Shown here: one piece after another, positions 52,123-61,012 of the stretch | How positions within the stretch are numbered: position 1 is the stretch's first letter | Layout of the letters: each line of letters opens with the position of its first letter | Assembly (NCBI RefSeq): GCF_900109735.1 | Contig: NZ_FOAS01000012.1 | Span: forward strand, 62,001-126,000 | DNA from: Atopomonas hussainii | GTDB lineage: Bacteria; Pseudomonadota; Gammaproteobacteria; Pseudomonadales; Pseudomonadaceae | DNA length: 64,000 nt | Direction of reading: 5' to 3' | The notes under the pieces: generated by a model | Database searches by the model: none | Told to the model about the DNA's origin: nothing | What the model saw: the letters and a program-made list of their open reading frames with translations, nothing else | Made by a program: the position numbers and the translations under genes

Positions 52123-52141
52123 TTTTGAGTGCTGCCGGGTA

Positions 52142-53257
52142 TCAAGCCTCCGGCGCTTGTAGGGCGAGAATCAGCGCTTTAAGAAAACGCGCTGCCTCGC
52201 CGCCGGTGACAGCGCGATGGTCGAAGGTTAGCGACAGCGGCAAAATCGGGTGCACCTCGACCTTGCCATTGACCGCCACGGGCTCTTGGCGAATGCCGCC
52301 GGCGCCGATGATGCACACCTGCGGCGGCACCACCACGGGGTTGGCGTAGCGCCCGAACAAGGTGCCGAAGTTCGACAAGGTAATCGTGGCGCCGAGCAGC
52401 TCATGCGGTGGAATCGAGCGCGCTTTCACCGCCGCGCGCAAGTTGCCTAAGCCTTCGCGTAGCTCATCCCCACTGCGTGCAGTGATGTTGCGCAGCACCG
52501 GTACAAACAAGCCGTCAGGCGTGTCCACGGCAATGCCTAGGTCGACATGCGCGTGCTCTTTGAGCGACGGCCCTTTACCGTCGAACCAGCTGTTTAGCAG
52601 CGGCTCGGCTTGGCAGGCTACGCCAATGGCTTGCGCAAGGCGAATCATCGGGTCGCGGGCTTCGCCCCACTGATGCAAGTCGGCGTCTTCAACAATCACC
52701 ACTGGCACCACTTCGGCATGCGCGCGGGCCATGTTTTTGGCCATAGTGCGGCGCACGCCACGTAAGCGTTCGCCGCCAAATTTGGCCAAGCTTTGCTCGG
52801 CAGCAGCCTCGACATCTTGGCGGGTAATCAGCCCTTCCGGGCCGCTACCGCTGAGCTGCGCCAAGTCCACATCCAGTCGTCTTGCCAGCTGACGCACCGC
52901 CGGTGAGGCTTTCGGCGCTTGGTGCTCCAAGCTCGACGGCGCCGCGCCAACAAAGAAAGTGTCGCTGCTGCCGGCTGCGCCGCCGGCATCCAGCCGGCCC
53001 ACCACAGTGCCGGCGTCGTCTTCGCCGCCTTCGAAGGTGACTAAGGTTTCCCCCACATGCAGGATGTCGCCTTCGCCACCGTGGCATTTGCCGATCACCC
53101 CATCGCATGGCGAGGGAATTTCGACGATGGCTTTGGCGGTTTCCACCGAGACAATCAGCTGGTCCGCTTTCACGGTTTCGCCAGCGCTAACGTGCCATTC
53201 AACGATCTCGGCTTCTTGTAACCCTTCGCCCAAGTCGGGCAATTTAAATGTTTTCAT
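52142..53257 (-). CDS. 2-oxoacid dehydrogenase E2 (dihydrolipoyl acyltransferase)
   Basis: 371 residues. A single lipoyl domain (LPDLGEGLQEAEIVEWHVSAGE; lipoyl-Lys in VETAKAIVE), a peripheral-subunit-binding domain (ASPAVRQLARRLDVDLAQLSGSG) and a catalytic domain ending PLSLTFDHRAVTGGEAARFL with the His and Asp-Gly context of acyltransferases. It forms the core of a pyruvate or branched-chain oxoacid complex. It lies directly downstream of E1beta and E1alpha (12- and 3-base gaps). No E3 gene is present, so the E3 subunit must be shared. The leucine dehydrogenase neighbour favours branched-chain substrates. Confidence 0.93.
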   Translation of the reverse strand: MKTFKLPDLGEGLQEAEIVEWHVSAGETVKADQLIVSVETAKAIVEIPSPCDGVIGKCHGGEGDILHVGETLVTFEGGEDDAGTVVGRLDAGGAAGSSDTFFVGAAPSSLEHQAPKASPAVRQLARRLDVDLAQLSGSGPEGLITRQDVEAAAEQSLAKFGGERLRGVRRTMAKNMARAHAEVVPVVIVEDADLHQWGEARDPMIRLAQAIGVACQAEPLLNSWFDGKGPSLKEHAHVDLGIAVDTPDGLFVPVLRNITARSGDELREGLGNLRAAVKARSIPPHELLGATITLSNFGTLFGRYANPVVVPPQVCIIGAGGIRQEPVAVNGKVEVHPILPLSLTFDHRAVTGGEAARFLKALILALQAPEA

Positions 53258-53268
53258 CGCGGCCCCCC

Positions 53269-54261
53269 TTAGGCGTAATTAAGTGCGTCGTCACAGGCTT
53301 GCAGAATGTCCGCCACTTGCGGCAGGTAGTGCTGCTCCATGCGGAACAACGGCGGCGGAATATCCGGCGCGGTGACGCGCTGGATCGGCGCCTGCAAGTC
53401 GAGCCACAGGCGCTCGTACAAGCTAGTGGCGATTTCCGCACCGACCGCGCACGAACGCGGTGCCTCGTGGACGATCACGCAGCGCCCGGTTTTGCGCACC
53501 GAGGCTTCGAGGGTGTCCATGTCGATGGGGCTGACACAGGCGACGTCGATCACCTCGACGCTGACGCCGTGTTCCTCCAGCTGCGCGGCGGCTTGCAGGC
53601 TTTCGTGTACCGAGGCGCCCCAGCTGATCAGGGTTAAATCGCTGCCTTCACGTAGGGTGAAGCAGGTATCCAGCGGTAGGCGCTGGCCGTGGTCCTCTAG
53701 GGGTTGTGGGTTCATCCGATAGAGCCGCGTGGGCTCGAGGAAAATCACCGGATCGGGGTCATCAATCGCCGCCAGCAGCAAGCCATAAGCCCGCGCTGGT
53801 GAGGAAGGAATCACCACGCGCACACCGGGGATATGCGCAAACATGGCCTCCACCGCCTCGCCATGGTGCTCCGGCGCGCGGATGCCGGCACCCATCGGCG
53901 AGCGGATCACCATAGGGCAGCTCAGGCGGCCACGGGTGCGGTTACGCAAGCGCGCGGCGTGGCTGACCAGGTGTTCCATGGCGGCGTAGATAAAGCCTAA
54001 GAACTGAATCTCCGCCACCGGCTTTAAGCCTTGTGCGGCCATGCCGACGCTGAGGCCGCCGATCATGGTTTCCGCCAGCGGGGTATCGAGCACGCGCTTA
54101 AAGCCGAACTCTTCACGCAGGCCCAAGGTGGCGCGGAACACGCCGCCGTTGGCGCCGACGTCTTCACCGAGCACGATGACGTTGTCGTCTTCGCGCATAG
54201 CGCGTTTCATCGCCAAGTTAACCGCTTCCAAGAGGGTGACTTTGCTGTATTTCTCGCCCAT
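53269..54261 (-). CDS. 2-oxoacid dehydrogenase E1 beta subunit
   Basis: 330 residues, matching the family. Marks include KVTLLEAVNLAMKRAMREDDNVIVLGEDVGANGGVFRAT, FKRVLDTPLAE, GLKPVAEIQFLGFIY, HHGEAVEAMFAHIPGVRVVIPSSPARAYGLL and the C-terminal EVIDVACVSPIDMDTLEASVRKTGRCVIVHEAP. With the alpha subunit it forms the thiamine-diphosphate heterotetramer that decarboxylates 2-oxoacids and acylates lipoyl-E2. The gene starts three bases after the E1alpha stop. Confidence 0.95.
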   Translation of the reverse strand: MGEKYSKVTLLEAVNLAMKRAMREDDNVIVLGEDVGANGGVFRATLGLREEFGFKRVLDTPLAETMIGGLSVGMAAQGLKPVAEIQFLGFIYAAMEHLVSHAARLRNRTRGRLSCPMVIRSPMGAGIRAPEHHGEAVEAMFAHIPGVRVVIPSSPARAYGLLLAAIDDPDPVIFLEPTRLYRMNPQPLEDHGQRLPLDTCFTLREGSDLTLISWGASVHESLQAAAQLEEHGVSVEVIDVACVSPIDMDTLEASVRKTGRCVIVHEAPRSCAVGAEIATSLYERLWLDLQAPIQRVTAPDIPPPLFRMEQHYLPQVADILQACDDALNYA

Positions 54262-54264
54262 GAC

Positions 54265-55350
54265 TCAGCCCTCCCCGTTGCCGCGACTAACGCGCTCTAG
54301 CCACATCGCCCGCTGGTCTGCCTTGGCGGCGGGCCACTGGGCATAGACGTAATCCAAGGCATCGCCGGGTTGTTGCGGCACGCTGGTTTCGTATGCTTCG
54401 ACGGCGGCCTGCACGCGCTTTTGCGCCTCGGCCAGCCAGTCTTGCTCGCGCTGTTCGTCCCACAGGCGGTGCTCAACGAGGAAGTTCTGCAAACGCTTGA
54501 GCGGCTCTTCGGCCCAGGCTTGTTTCACTTCGTCTTCACCGCGATAGCGGCTGGCATCGTCGGCGGTGGTGTGGTCGCTCAGGCGATAGCTCATGCACTC
54601 CAGCAGGGTCGGACCTTTGCCACGCCGAGCACGTTCTAGCGCCTCTTGCAGGCGGTCGTAGACGGCAAACACATCGTTGCCATCCACTTGCTCACCAGCG
54701 ATGCCCGCGCCTGCGGCCTTCTGCGCCAGCGTGGGTGCGGCGCATTGCAGTTTGCGCGGCACCGAGATGGCCCACTGGTTGTTGTTGACCACAAACACCA
54801 CCGGCAGCTGCCAAGCGCCAGCCACATTCAGCGCCTCTAAAAAGTCGCCCTTGCTGGTGGCGCCATCGCCACAGGTAGTCACCGCCACGCGATGCTCGCC
54901 GCGAATTTTGAAGGCGCTGGCCACGCCACAGGCATGCAGCGCTTGGGTAGCAATCGGCACGCAGGGCGGGAAGTCTTGCGCCACGGCGGGGTCAACAAAG
55001 GCGCAACCGCGCTCGTCGCCGCCCCAATATAAGAGGATTTCTTCCATCTTCACCCCACGACGCAGCTGCGCGGCGGTGTCGCGGTAATACGGCACCAGCA
55101 CATCGTCGCCGTGCATCAGCTCGCCAATCACCACGCCGATGGCCTCTTGGCCGAGGGTCGAGGCGTAGGTGCCGATGCGGCCGGTGCGCTGCAGGGCAAT
55201 GGCCTTCTGGTCAAACAAGCGCGTGAGGCGCATTTGCTTGTACAGCCGGCAGAGTAAATCGGGGTCGTCGGCCCAGGCCGGCAGGCTGCTTTGCAGCTGA
55301 CCGTCGGGGGCTAAATAACGGGTATACGGGACCTTTATTGTTAACGGCAT
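54265..55350 (-). CDS. 2-oxoacid dehydrogenase E1 alpha subunit
   Basis: 361 residues from MPLTIKVPYTRYLAPDGQLQ; GGAGGAG five to six bases before this ATG selects it over the longer frame. The thiamine-diphosphate motif GDGATSKGDFLEALNVAGAWQLPVVFVVNNNQWAIS is complete, with YASTLGQEAIGV, VPYYRDTAAQLRRG and YRLSDHTTADDASRYR also present. It catalyses the decarboxylation step of the complex. A 150-base gap separates it from the leucine dehydrogenase gene upstream; co-regulation is likely. Confidence 0.95.
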   Translation of the reverse strand: MPLTIKVPYTRYLAPDGQLQSSLPAWADDPDLLCRLYKQMRLTRLFDQKAIALQRTGRIGTYASTLGQEAIGVVIGELMHGDDVLVPYYRDTAAQLRRGVKMEEILLYWGGDERGCAFVDPAVAQDFPPCVPIATQALHACGVASAFKIRGEHRVAVTTCGDGATSKGDFLEALNVAGAWQLPVVFVVNNNQWAISVPRKLQCAAPTLAQKAAGAGIAGEQVDGNDVFAVYDRLQEALERARRGKGPTLLECMSYRLSDHTTADDASRYRGEDEVKQAWAEEPLKRLQNFLVEHRLWDEQREQDWLAEAQKRVQAAVEAYETSVPQQPGDALDYVYAQWPAAKADQRAMWLERVSRGNGEG

Positions 55351-55500
55351 GGTGGCTCCTCCAGCGCCAGGGTGGCGCGGTGACTGTTCCCTCGCTTGTG
55401 GCGAAGGCGTTAACGCAACGAGCACGGGATACGTGCCGGTTACGCGAGCCGCGCCAAGGGTGATGGCGCGGGTACAGCATGCAGACGCGTCTGGGTAAGA

Positions 55501-56523
55501 CTAGTCGGCAAAAACCAAGCGTTCCGCCAAGCTGTCGGCCACGCGCGCGGGTGAGCGTTTATGGGCTTGAGCTTCGGCGTAAATTTCTGTCAGGCGCTGG
55601 CTGATATGGCTCAGCTGCGCGGTGATCTCACCACTATTACGGCCTTGATGAGTGAGCGCCACATAGATCAGACCACCGGCATTGATGACGTAATCCGGCG
55701 CATAAAGAATGCCGCGCGCATCCAGCTCATCGCCCATTTCAGGGTTAGCCAACTGGTTATTCGCAGCACCGGCAATGGCGCCGCAGCGCAACTTAGCGAC
55801 GGTGCTGCGATCCAGCACACCGCCCAAGCCGCACGGCGCGAGGATGTCGCACGGGGTGCTTAACAAGGCTTCCGAGGCCACCGCGCGGGCGCCCAGTTGC
55901 TCAACCGCTAACTGCACTTTGCCGGCGTCGATATCGCTGACGAACAACTCAGCGCCGGCGGCTTGCAGATGCTCGGCCAAGGCGTAACCGACATGCCCAA
56001 GGCCTTGAATGGCCACGCGCAGGCCGTCTAAGTCATCGCTACCAAAGCGCGCGGCGGCGGTGGCACGCAAACCGGCAAACACGCCCAGCGCGGTGTGCGG
56101 CGAAGGGTCGCCGGCGCGGGTGGTGGAGGTCACGTGTTGGGTGTATTGGGCAATGCAGTCCATGTCTTCGGAGCTAGTGCCGCTGTCCATGGCGGTGATG
56201 TAGCGGCCATCGAGGCTATCGATAAAACGGCCAAAGGCTTCAAACAAGGCCGCGCGGTCGTCGACATGCGCGGGGCGCAAAATCACCGACTTGCCGCCAC
56301 CCAGCTCAAGCCCGGCCAGTGCGGCTTTGTAGCTCATGCCTTGCGCTAGACGAATGGCATCCTGCAGGGCCGCCTGCTCGTTGGGATAACTGAGAAAACG
56401 GCAACCGCCGAGGGCCGGGCCACGGCGGGTGCTGTGAATGGCAATAATGCCGCGCAGGCCGGTTTTTTCATCCTGCGCGATATGCAGGCTTTCTAGCCGT
56501 GCGGCTTCCATCTGCTTGAACAT
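55501..56523 (-). CDS. ldh: Leucine dehydrogenase (Glu/Leu/Phe/Val family)
   Basis: 340 residues. The catalytic Lys segment MSYKAALAGLELGGGKSVI, the Asp region ITAMDSGTSSEDMDCIAQYTQHV and the nucleotide fold GLRVAIQGLGHVGYALAEHLQAAGAELFVSDID are present, ending with INAGGLIYVA. The enzyme deaminates leucine, isoleucine and valine to the oxoacids with NAD. It is encoded just upstream of E1alpha/E1beta/E2, so the four genes form a branched-chain amino acid catabolic unit, the arrangement I recall for PA3415-PA3418 of P. aeruginosa. Confidence 0.94.
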   Translation of the reverse strand: MFKQMEAARLESLHIAQDEKTGLRGIIAIHSTRRGPALGGCRFLSYPNEQAALQDAIRLAQGMSYKAALAGLELGGGKSVILRPAHVDDRAALFEAFGRFIDSLDGRYITAMDSGTSSEDMDCIAQYTQHVTSTTRAGDPSPHTALGVFAGLRATAAARFGSDDLDGLRVAIQGLGHVGYALAEHLQAAGAELFVSDIDAGKVQLAVEQLGARAVASEALLSTPCDILAPCGLGGVLDRSTVAKLRCGAIAGAANNQLANPEMGDELDARGILYAPDYVINAGGLIYVALTHQGRNSGEITAQLSHISQRLTEIYAEAQAHKRSPARVADSLAERLVFAD

Positions 56524-56638
56524 GGCGCCCCCTTGCTACTGATAAGGTCGAATAACTAACCCATCGGCTCGACGTTATCAGCAGTATAGGCAAGCCGGTG
56601 CAGCACACGCGGCGTTTGCAGTCAGGAAGGCGTCACGC

Positions 56639-57403
56639 TTATTTAGCCAACAGGCCAACAATGCGCTCGTTATAACGATTGACCAGCAGCGGCACGGCTT
56701 TTTCGCGGTAGTTCATCAGTGGTTTTTCGATAAAGCGCCAGGTCACTTCCACGCTGTCTAGGCGTTGGCTGACTTCGGCCGAGTCACTGAATTGGTTATC
56801 CAGCTTGATCAGGTCTTGCGAGAAGGCCGAGGCCAGCTGATCGACAGCCTTTTCTAAGTCTTGTGCCGAGTCATAGATGGACGAGCCGCCATCCACTGCC
56901 GCCGACGAGCGCACATATTCTGCGGTGATGCGCTGCATCAGCACGGCTTGCTCAAGCAAGGGGTCAACGTGGCTATCGGGCTGGCCGGCTTGAGTCACCT
57001 GCTGCGCCTCGAGGTGGGCAATCAGTTCATGGCCGCTGATGGCTAAGTCATTGATGGTGTGAAAATCGAGGTAGCCATCTTCGGCAATCCGATTGGCTTC
57101 AGCCAACTGCTGAAAGCGCGGCGCCAGTTGTTGCAGCTGCGCGGACCAATCGTTTTGCCCTTGCGCATTGGCCAGGGCGACGAGGCTTTTGGTGTTCTCG
57201 GTAAACTCGGCCGAGGCTTTCTGCATCGCGGCTTTAGAGCTGGGCGAGCCTTCTTCCAAGGTCATGCGATGGAACTGCGTCATCAAGCGGTAAGCGGTTA
57301 GGCGCTCACGCTGCAGCGACTCCAGTAACGCTTGATCGGCAAAGGCGCTGGGTAGCGCTAAGCTCAAAGCACAGCCAAGCAGTACAGGGCGGAAACGGCG
57401 CAT
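56639..57403 (-). CDS. Secreted helical protein resembling PilJ N-terminal domain
   Basis: 254 residues with an N-terminal signal peptide (LLGCALSLALPSAFA-D) and GGAGT before the ATG. The mature chain is nearly all amphipathic helix (LLESLQRERLTAYRLMTQFHRMTLEEG; ENTKSLVALANAQGQNDWSAQLQQLAPRFQQLAEANR; YVRSSAAVDGGSSIYDSAQDLEKAVDQLA), a pattern like the type IV pilus chemotransducer PilJ-N fold found alone in some periplasmic proteins. There is no transmembrane anchor or signalling domain, so it would be a free periplasmic sensor or binding protein. The family call is tentative. Confidence 0.6.
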   Translation of the reverse strand: MRRFRPVLLGCALSLALPSAFADQALLESLQRERLTAYRLMTQFHRMTLEEGSPSSKAAMQKASAEFTENTKSLVALANAQGQNDWSAQLQQLAPRFQQLAEANRIAEDGYLDFHTINDLAISGHELIAHLEAQQVTQAGQPDSHVDPLLEQAVLMQRITAEYVRSSAAVDGGSSIYDSAQDLEKAVDQLASAFSQDLIKLDNQFSDSAEVSQRLDSVEVTWRFIEKPLMNYREKAVPLLVNRYNERIVGLLAK

Positions 57404-57494
57404 GGCAGGACTCCTTTCTTGTTGTTTTGTGCACCATGACAGGCTGGCCGGCGCATGGCAACCATCCCTAGGTTCTGTGAACTACGCCACAAAG

Positions 57495-58277
57495 CTACGC
57501 CTTATCGGTGAACCGTCCATGACGCCCAAAGCCTGCGGCAAAGCGCTGCGCGCCGGCTTGGCTTTCGCCGCTGTCAATGACCGCCACACCACCAGCAAAT
57601 TCTTGGGCTAACGCGTCTTCTAACGGTAAATCCCACTGCGCATACACACTGGCTCGATCGGCGAGCAGGCAGCGCTGCGGAAAAGCGGCCAGCTGCTCAG
57701 CCAATACCAATGCATGAGCCAGCGCCTCGCCCGGCGCACAGGTGCGATTAACCAAGCCCATCTGCAGCGCCTCGTCGGCAGCCACGGCGCGCCCGGTGAG
57801 GATTAAATCCAGCGCGCGGCTTTGACCAATTAAGCGCGGTAAGCGCACGCTGCCGCCATCAATCAAGGGCACGCCAAAACGCCGGCAAAACACCCCGAGC
57901 GTGGCATCGCTGGCCATCACGCGCAGGTCGGCCAGCAAGGCAAGCTCCAAACCACCGGCCACCGCGTGGCCTTCAATGGCGGCAATTAACGGCTTACTGA
58001 GCTGCAAGCGGCTGGGCCCGAGCGGCGCTTCGCCGGGCCAAGCGAGACGATTGCGCCGCTCGCCACCCTCGGCCACCGCCGCAAGGTCTGCCCCGGCGCA
58101 GAAGGTATTGCCGGCACCATGCAGCACCGCCACGCGCAGACTGTCGTCCGCGGCAAAATCCTCCAACACGGCTAACAAAGCCTGTGCGGTAGGACGATCT
58201 ACCGCGTTGCGCACTTCTGGTCGATTAAGGGTAATTTGCAGCACCGCTGCGTGCTGCGTGACATCCACCAAGGCCAT
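57495..58277 (-). CDS. Enoyl-CoA hydratase/isomerase family protein
   Basis: 260 residues from MALVDVTQHAAVLQITLNRPEVRNAVD (ATG ending 58277, GGGGG just upstream). The crotonase fold has the CoA/oxyanion segment GAGNTFCAGADLAAVAEGG and LSKPLIAAIEGHAVAGGLELALLADLRVMASDATLGVFCRRFGVPLIDGG. The hydratase glutamates are not obvious (one position is Asp in LIDGG), so it may be an isomerase or other crotonase. It follows the SDR gene on the same strand beyond a terminator. Confidence 0.88.
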   Translation of the reverse strand: MALVDVTQHAAVLQITLNRPEVRNAVDRPTAQALLAVLEDFAADDSLRVAVLHGAGNTFCAGADLAAVAEGGERRNRLAWPGEAPLGPSRLQLSKPLIAAIEGHAVAGGLELALLADLRVMASDATLGVFCRRFGVPLIDGGSVRLPRLIGQSRALDLILTGRAVAADEALQMGLVNRTCAPGEALAHALVLAEQLAAFPQRCLLADRASVYAQWDLPLEDALAQEFAGGVAVIDSGESQAGAQRFAAGFGRHGRFTDKA

Positions 58278-58307
58278 GGTAACCCCCATGAAAAAGGTAA
58301 CTCCCAT

Positions 58308-58340
58308 TAAAAAAGCCACCGTGAAGGCTCACGGTGGCTT
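58308..58340 (-). terminator. Terminator between the SDR and enoyl-CoA hydratase genes
   Basis: A 12-bp stem (AAGCCACCGTGA at 58313-58324 with 58329-58340) has a four-base loop. On the - strand it is followed by TTTT, after the SDR stop. Confidence 0.85.
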
Positions 58341-58393
58341 GATTGGCAGATGTCAGCAAGCGTTATGGCGCAGACAGCCGCGCCTGTGGCGAC

Positions 58394-59290
58394 TCAGGCC
58401 TGCTTTTGCAGGTGGGCGACCAGTTTGCCGATGGCTTCCATGTTGTCTTTCGGGTGAGTGGCGCCGCTGAAGTCATTAATCGCGCCCCACTGCGCGGCCA
58501 GTTCTTCCACGCTAAAACCTTGCGGGTTGAAGCAAGCGCCTTGGCTCTGCTCCCAACGGGTGCGCCCTACCCAGCCGCCACCGACTTCATACAGGCCAGA
58601 AGAGTCTTCACAGGCAGGACTACCGAGGTACACCACCAGTGGGCTAACCAGCTCAGGCTTGAGGGCTTCAAACAGTTGCGGCGGGATCAGCCCTTCGGTC
58701 ATCCGCGTGCCGCCGGTCGGGGCGATGGCGTTGACCTTGATATTGAACTTGGCGCCTTCGATGGCCAAGGTGCGGGTCAGGCCGTACAGGCCAAGCTTGG
58801 CCATGCCGTAGTTGCTCTGGCCAAAGTTGCCATAGATGCCGGACGTTGACGCGGTGAAAATCACCCGGCCAAAACCTTGTTCGCGCATCAGCGGCCAAGC
58901 GGCGCGGGTCACCTTGTAAGCGCCTTCCACGTGCACCTTGTAAACCAAATCCCAGTCGGCATCGGTCATCTTGTGGAAGGTGGTGTCGCGCAAAATGCCG
59001 GCGTTATTCACCACCACATCGACGCGGCCAAAAGCGTCAACGGCGGTCTTGACGATGGCATCGCCGTCAGTCACCGAGTTGTAGTTGGCCACCGCGGTGC
59101 CGCCAGCGGCTTGAATCTCAGCCACTACTTTATCGGCGGCGGCGCTGCTGGCACCCTCGCCCTGTGTGGTGCCACCCAAGTCATTCACCACCACCTTAGC
59201 GCCATGCTGGGCAAACAGCAGCGCATGCGCACGGCCTAGGCCGCCACCAGCCCCGGTAACGATTACAACACGGTCTTTGAGGTCGATCAT
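58394..59290 (-). CDS. Short-chain dehydrogenase (MFE-2-like 3-hydroxyacyl-CoA type)
   Basis: 298 residues. It has the cofactor motif VIVTGAGGGLGRAHALLFAQHGAKVVVNDLGG (TGxxxGxG), NNAGILRDTTFHKMTDADWD, the catalytic Ser (TASTSGIYGN) and YxxxK (SNYGMAKLG). The insertion TTQGEGASSAAADKVVAEIQAAGGTAVANYNS and the extended C-terminal part (GWVGRTRWEQSQGACFNPQGFSVEELA) are typical of the (3R)-hydroxyacyl-CoA dehydrogenase domain of multifunctional enzyme 2. A beta-oxidation or polyhydroxyalkanoate-related role is inferred from its crotonase neighbour. Confidence 0.88.
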   Translation of the reverse strand: MIDLKDRVVIVTGAGGGLGRAHALLFAQHGAKVVVNDLGGTTQGEGASSAAADKVVAEIQAAGGTAVANYNSVTDGDAIVKTAVDAFGRVDVVVNNAGILRDTTFHKMTDADWDLVYKVHVEGAYKVTRAAWPLMREQGFGRVIFTASTSGIYGNFGQSNYGMAKLGLYGLTRTLAIEGAKFNIKVNAIAPTGGTRMTEGLIPPQLFEALKPELVSPLVVYLGSPACEDSSGLYEVGGGWVGRTRWEQSQGACFNPQGFSVEELAAQWGAINDFSGATHPKDNMEAIGKLVAHLQKQA

Positions 59291-59429
59291 GAGAGGGTCT
59301 CCGACACAGGGTTAAAAAACCCAGTGTTGGCTGCCTGTAGTGGCATGACAAGCATCGACCACCGGCTGAATGCGCCCCGATAACTACAGCCAATTCAAAG
59401 CAGAGAAAAATATTGATCTAACCAATAGC

Positions 59430-59456
59430 AAAAAGCGCAGCCTAAGCTGCGCCTTT
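59430..59456 (-). terminator. Terminator after the OmpA-type gene
   Basis: The stem GCGCAGC (59435-59441) / GCTGCGC (59446-59452) has a CTAA loop. On the - strand a TTTTTG run follows, downstream of the OmpA-family stop. Confidence 0.82.
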
Positions 59457-59483
59457 GCAAAACATCGTCAATACAGGCGGCGT

Positions 59484-60152
59484 TTAGTACTGCGCGCCCG
59501 GAAGCGGAGCTAGCTTGATCTCGACACGGCGGTTTTGCGCCCGACCGGCATCGCTGTTGTTATCCGCAATCGGCTGACTAGGGCCAACGCCACGGGCGGT
59601 CAAACGGTTATACGCCACGCCCTGGCTGGCCAGATAATTGACCACGCTTTGTGCACGACGCTGGGACAAATCCATGTTGTATTGGTAGCTACCAACGCTA
59701 TCGGTATGCCCCGTCACTTCGATAATGCTTTTGTCGTACTGGCGCAGCGAATTAGCCACGTTATTCAGCGTGGTGTAAAAACCGCCGCTGATATCGGCCG
59801 AGTTAGTAGCAAAGGTGATATTACCCGGCATCACCAAGCTCAACTGATCGCCTTGACGCTGTACATCAACGCCAGTGCCTTGCATCGACTGGCGCAGTTG
59901 CGCTTCTTGCTTATCCACGTAGTAGCCGTAGCCAGCACCGGCCGCGCCGCCGATTGCAGCGCCAATCAAGGCACCTTTACCGCGATCGTCTTTATTCGCC
60001 AGCGCACCAACAGCAGCCCCCGCCAATGCGCCTAGGCCGCCATAGGTTGCGGTCTTGCCGGCTTCACGTTCACCGGTTTGCGGGTTGGTAGCACAACCGG
60101 CCACTAACAGCGCGGCGCAGCTCAGGGCAATCAGGTTACGAGTCTGGTACAT
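59484..60152 (-). CDS. OmpA-family lipoprotein (YiaD type)
   Basis: 222 residues. A lipoprotein signal with lipobox LVAGC (Cys at residue 19) is followed by a glycine-zipper segment (GGLGALAGAAVGALANKDD, GALIGAAIGGAAGAGYGYYVD) of the kind that spans or touches the outer membrane. A C-terminal OmpA/MotB peptidoglycan-binding domain ends the protein (ITFATNSADISGGFYTTLNNVA, VTGHTDSVGSYQYNMDLSQRRAQSVVNYL, YNRLTARGVGPSQPIADNNSDAGRAQNRRVEI). It should tether outer membrane to cell wall. It is encoded alone, downstream of the MBL gene on the same strand. Confidence 0.93.
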   Translation of the reverse strand: MYQTRNLIALSCAALLVAGCATNPQTGEREAGKTATYGGLGALAGAAVGALANKDDRGKGALIGAAIGGAAGAGYGYYVDKQEAQLRQSMQGTGVDVQRQGDQLSLVMPGNITFATNSADISGGFYTTLNNVANSLRQYDKSIIEVTGHTDSVGSYQYNMDLSQRRAQSVVNYLASQGVAYNRLTARGVGPSQPIADNNSDAGRAQNRRVEIKLAPLPGAQY

Positions 60153-60245
60153 AACATTTCCTTAACACTGTGGCGGAACATCCGCCGCTGTTAGAAAGCC
60201 TAGTCGCGCAGGAGTTCCTTGCACAGCTGCTGGCTGAGCACGCGA

Positions 60246-60890
60246 TCACAGGCTGACAAACGGGTTCTCACGCATCTCATCGCCCAGATTGGTGTCTGGG
60301 CCATGGCCGGTGACCACAGTGGCGTCCTCATCCAAGGTGTAGAGGCGGGTTTTGATCGACTTCTCGATCGTCGGGAAATCACCACCCCACAAGTCGGTAC
60401 GACCAATACTGCGGCGGAATAACGTATCGCCAGCGATTAACAGCTTGGCCTCTGGAAACCAGAAGCTCATCGAGCCAGGCGTATGTCCGGGCGTGTGCAG
60501 CGCCACACCGCAACCGCAGTCTAAGGCCTGATCATCGCTCAACCACTGATCCGGTGCTGGCACCGGGGTATATGGCACACCAAACATGCGGCACTGCACT
60601 TCCAGCGCATCCCAAAGGAACTGGTCTTCTTTATGCAAATGCAAGGTGGCGCCGGTCTTCTCTTTCATCTGCCCAGAGGCAAGAAAGTGATCGAGATGCG
60701 CGTGAGTATGAATGATGCTGACCACCTTGAGCCCTAGCGCATCCAAACGCGCCAAGATCAATTCGTGATCGCCACCGGGATCAATCACGATGGCTTTCTT
60801 GGTGACCGGATCACCAATGATGGTGCAGTTGCACTGCAACGGCCCGACAGGGAAGGTTTCGCGAATTAACGCAGGCTTGGCATCGGCCAT
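60246..60890 (-). CDS. MBL-fold metal-dependent hydrolase (glyoxalase II-like)
   Basis: 214 residues. The metallo-beta-lactamase signature IIHTHAHLDHFLASGQM (HxHxDH) and later ligands (LHTPGHTPGSMSFWF; GDTLFRRSIGRTDLWGGD; GHGPDTN) form a complete two-metal site. The family includes glyoxalase-II-like hydrolases (GloB/YcbL). The N-terminal CNCTIIGDPVTKKAIVIDPGGDHELI is typical of the YcbL type. It is expected to hydrolyse S-lactoylglutathione or a similar thioester in the cytoplasm. No metal-ligand residue is missing. Confidence 0.92.
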   Translation of the reverse strand: MADAKPALIRETFPVGPLQCNCTIIGDPVTKKAIVIDPGGDHELILARLDALGLKVVSIIHTHAHLDHFLASGQMKEKTGATLHLHKEDQFLWDALEVQCRMFGVPYTPVPAPDQWLSDDQALDCGCGVALHTPGHTPGSMSFWFPEAKLLIAGDTLFRRSIGRTDLWGGDFPTIEKSIKTRLYTLDEDATVVTGHGPDTNLGDEMRENPFVSL

Positions 60891-60958
60891 AACATCCTCG
60901 ACAGCAAATCAGTGCCCCAAGGTTACGCCAAGCCAGCAAAAAGCTGAACGCAGAAACG

Positions 60959-60987
60959 CCAAACCCCGGCACAAGACCGGGGTTTGG
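60959..60987 (-). terminator. Hairpin after rplQ
   Basis: CCAAACCCCGG (60959-60969) and CCGGGGTTTGG (60977-60987) form an 11-bp stem with a seven-base loop about 25 bases past the rplQ stop. The T-run is poor, so termination efficiency is uncertain. Confidence 0.6.
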
Positions 60988-61012
60988 TGAACATCAAGTC
61001 GAGACTTAATGC

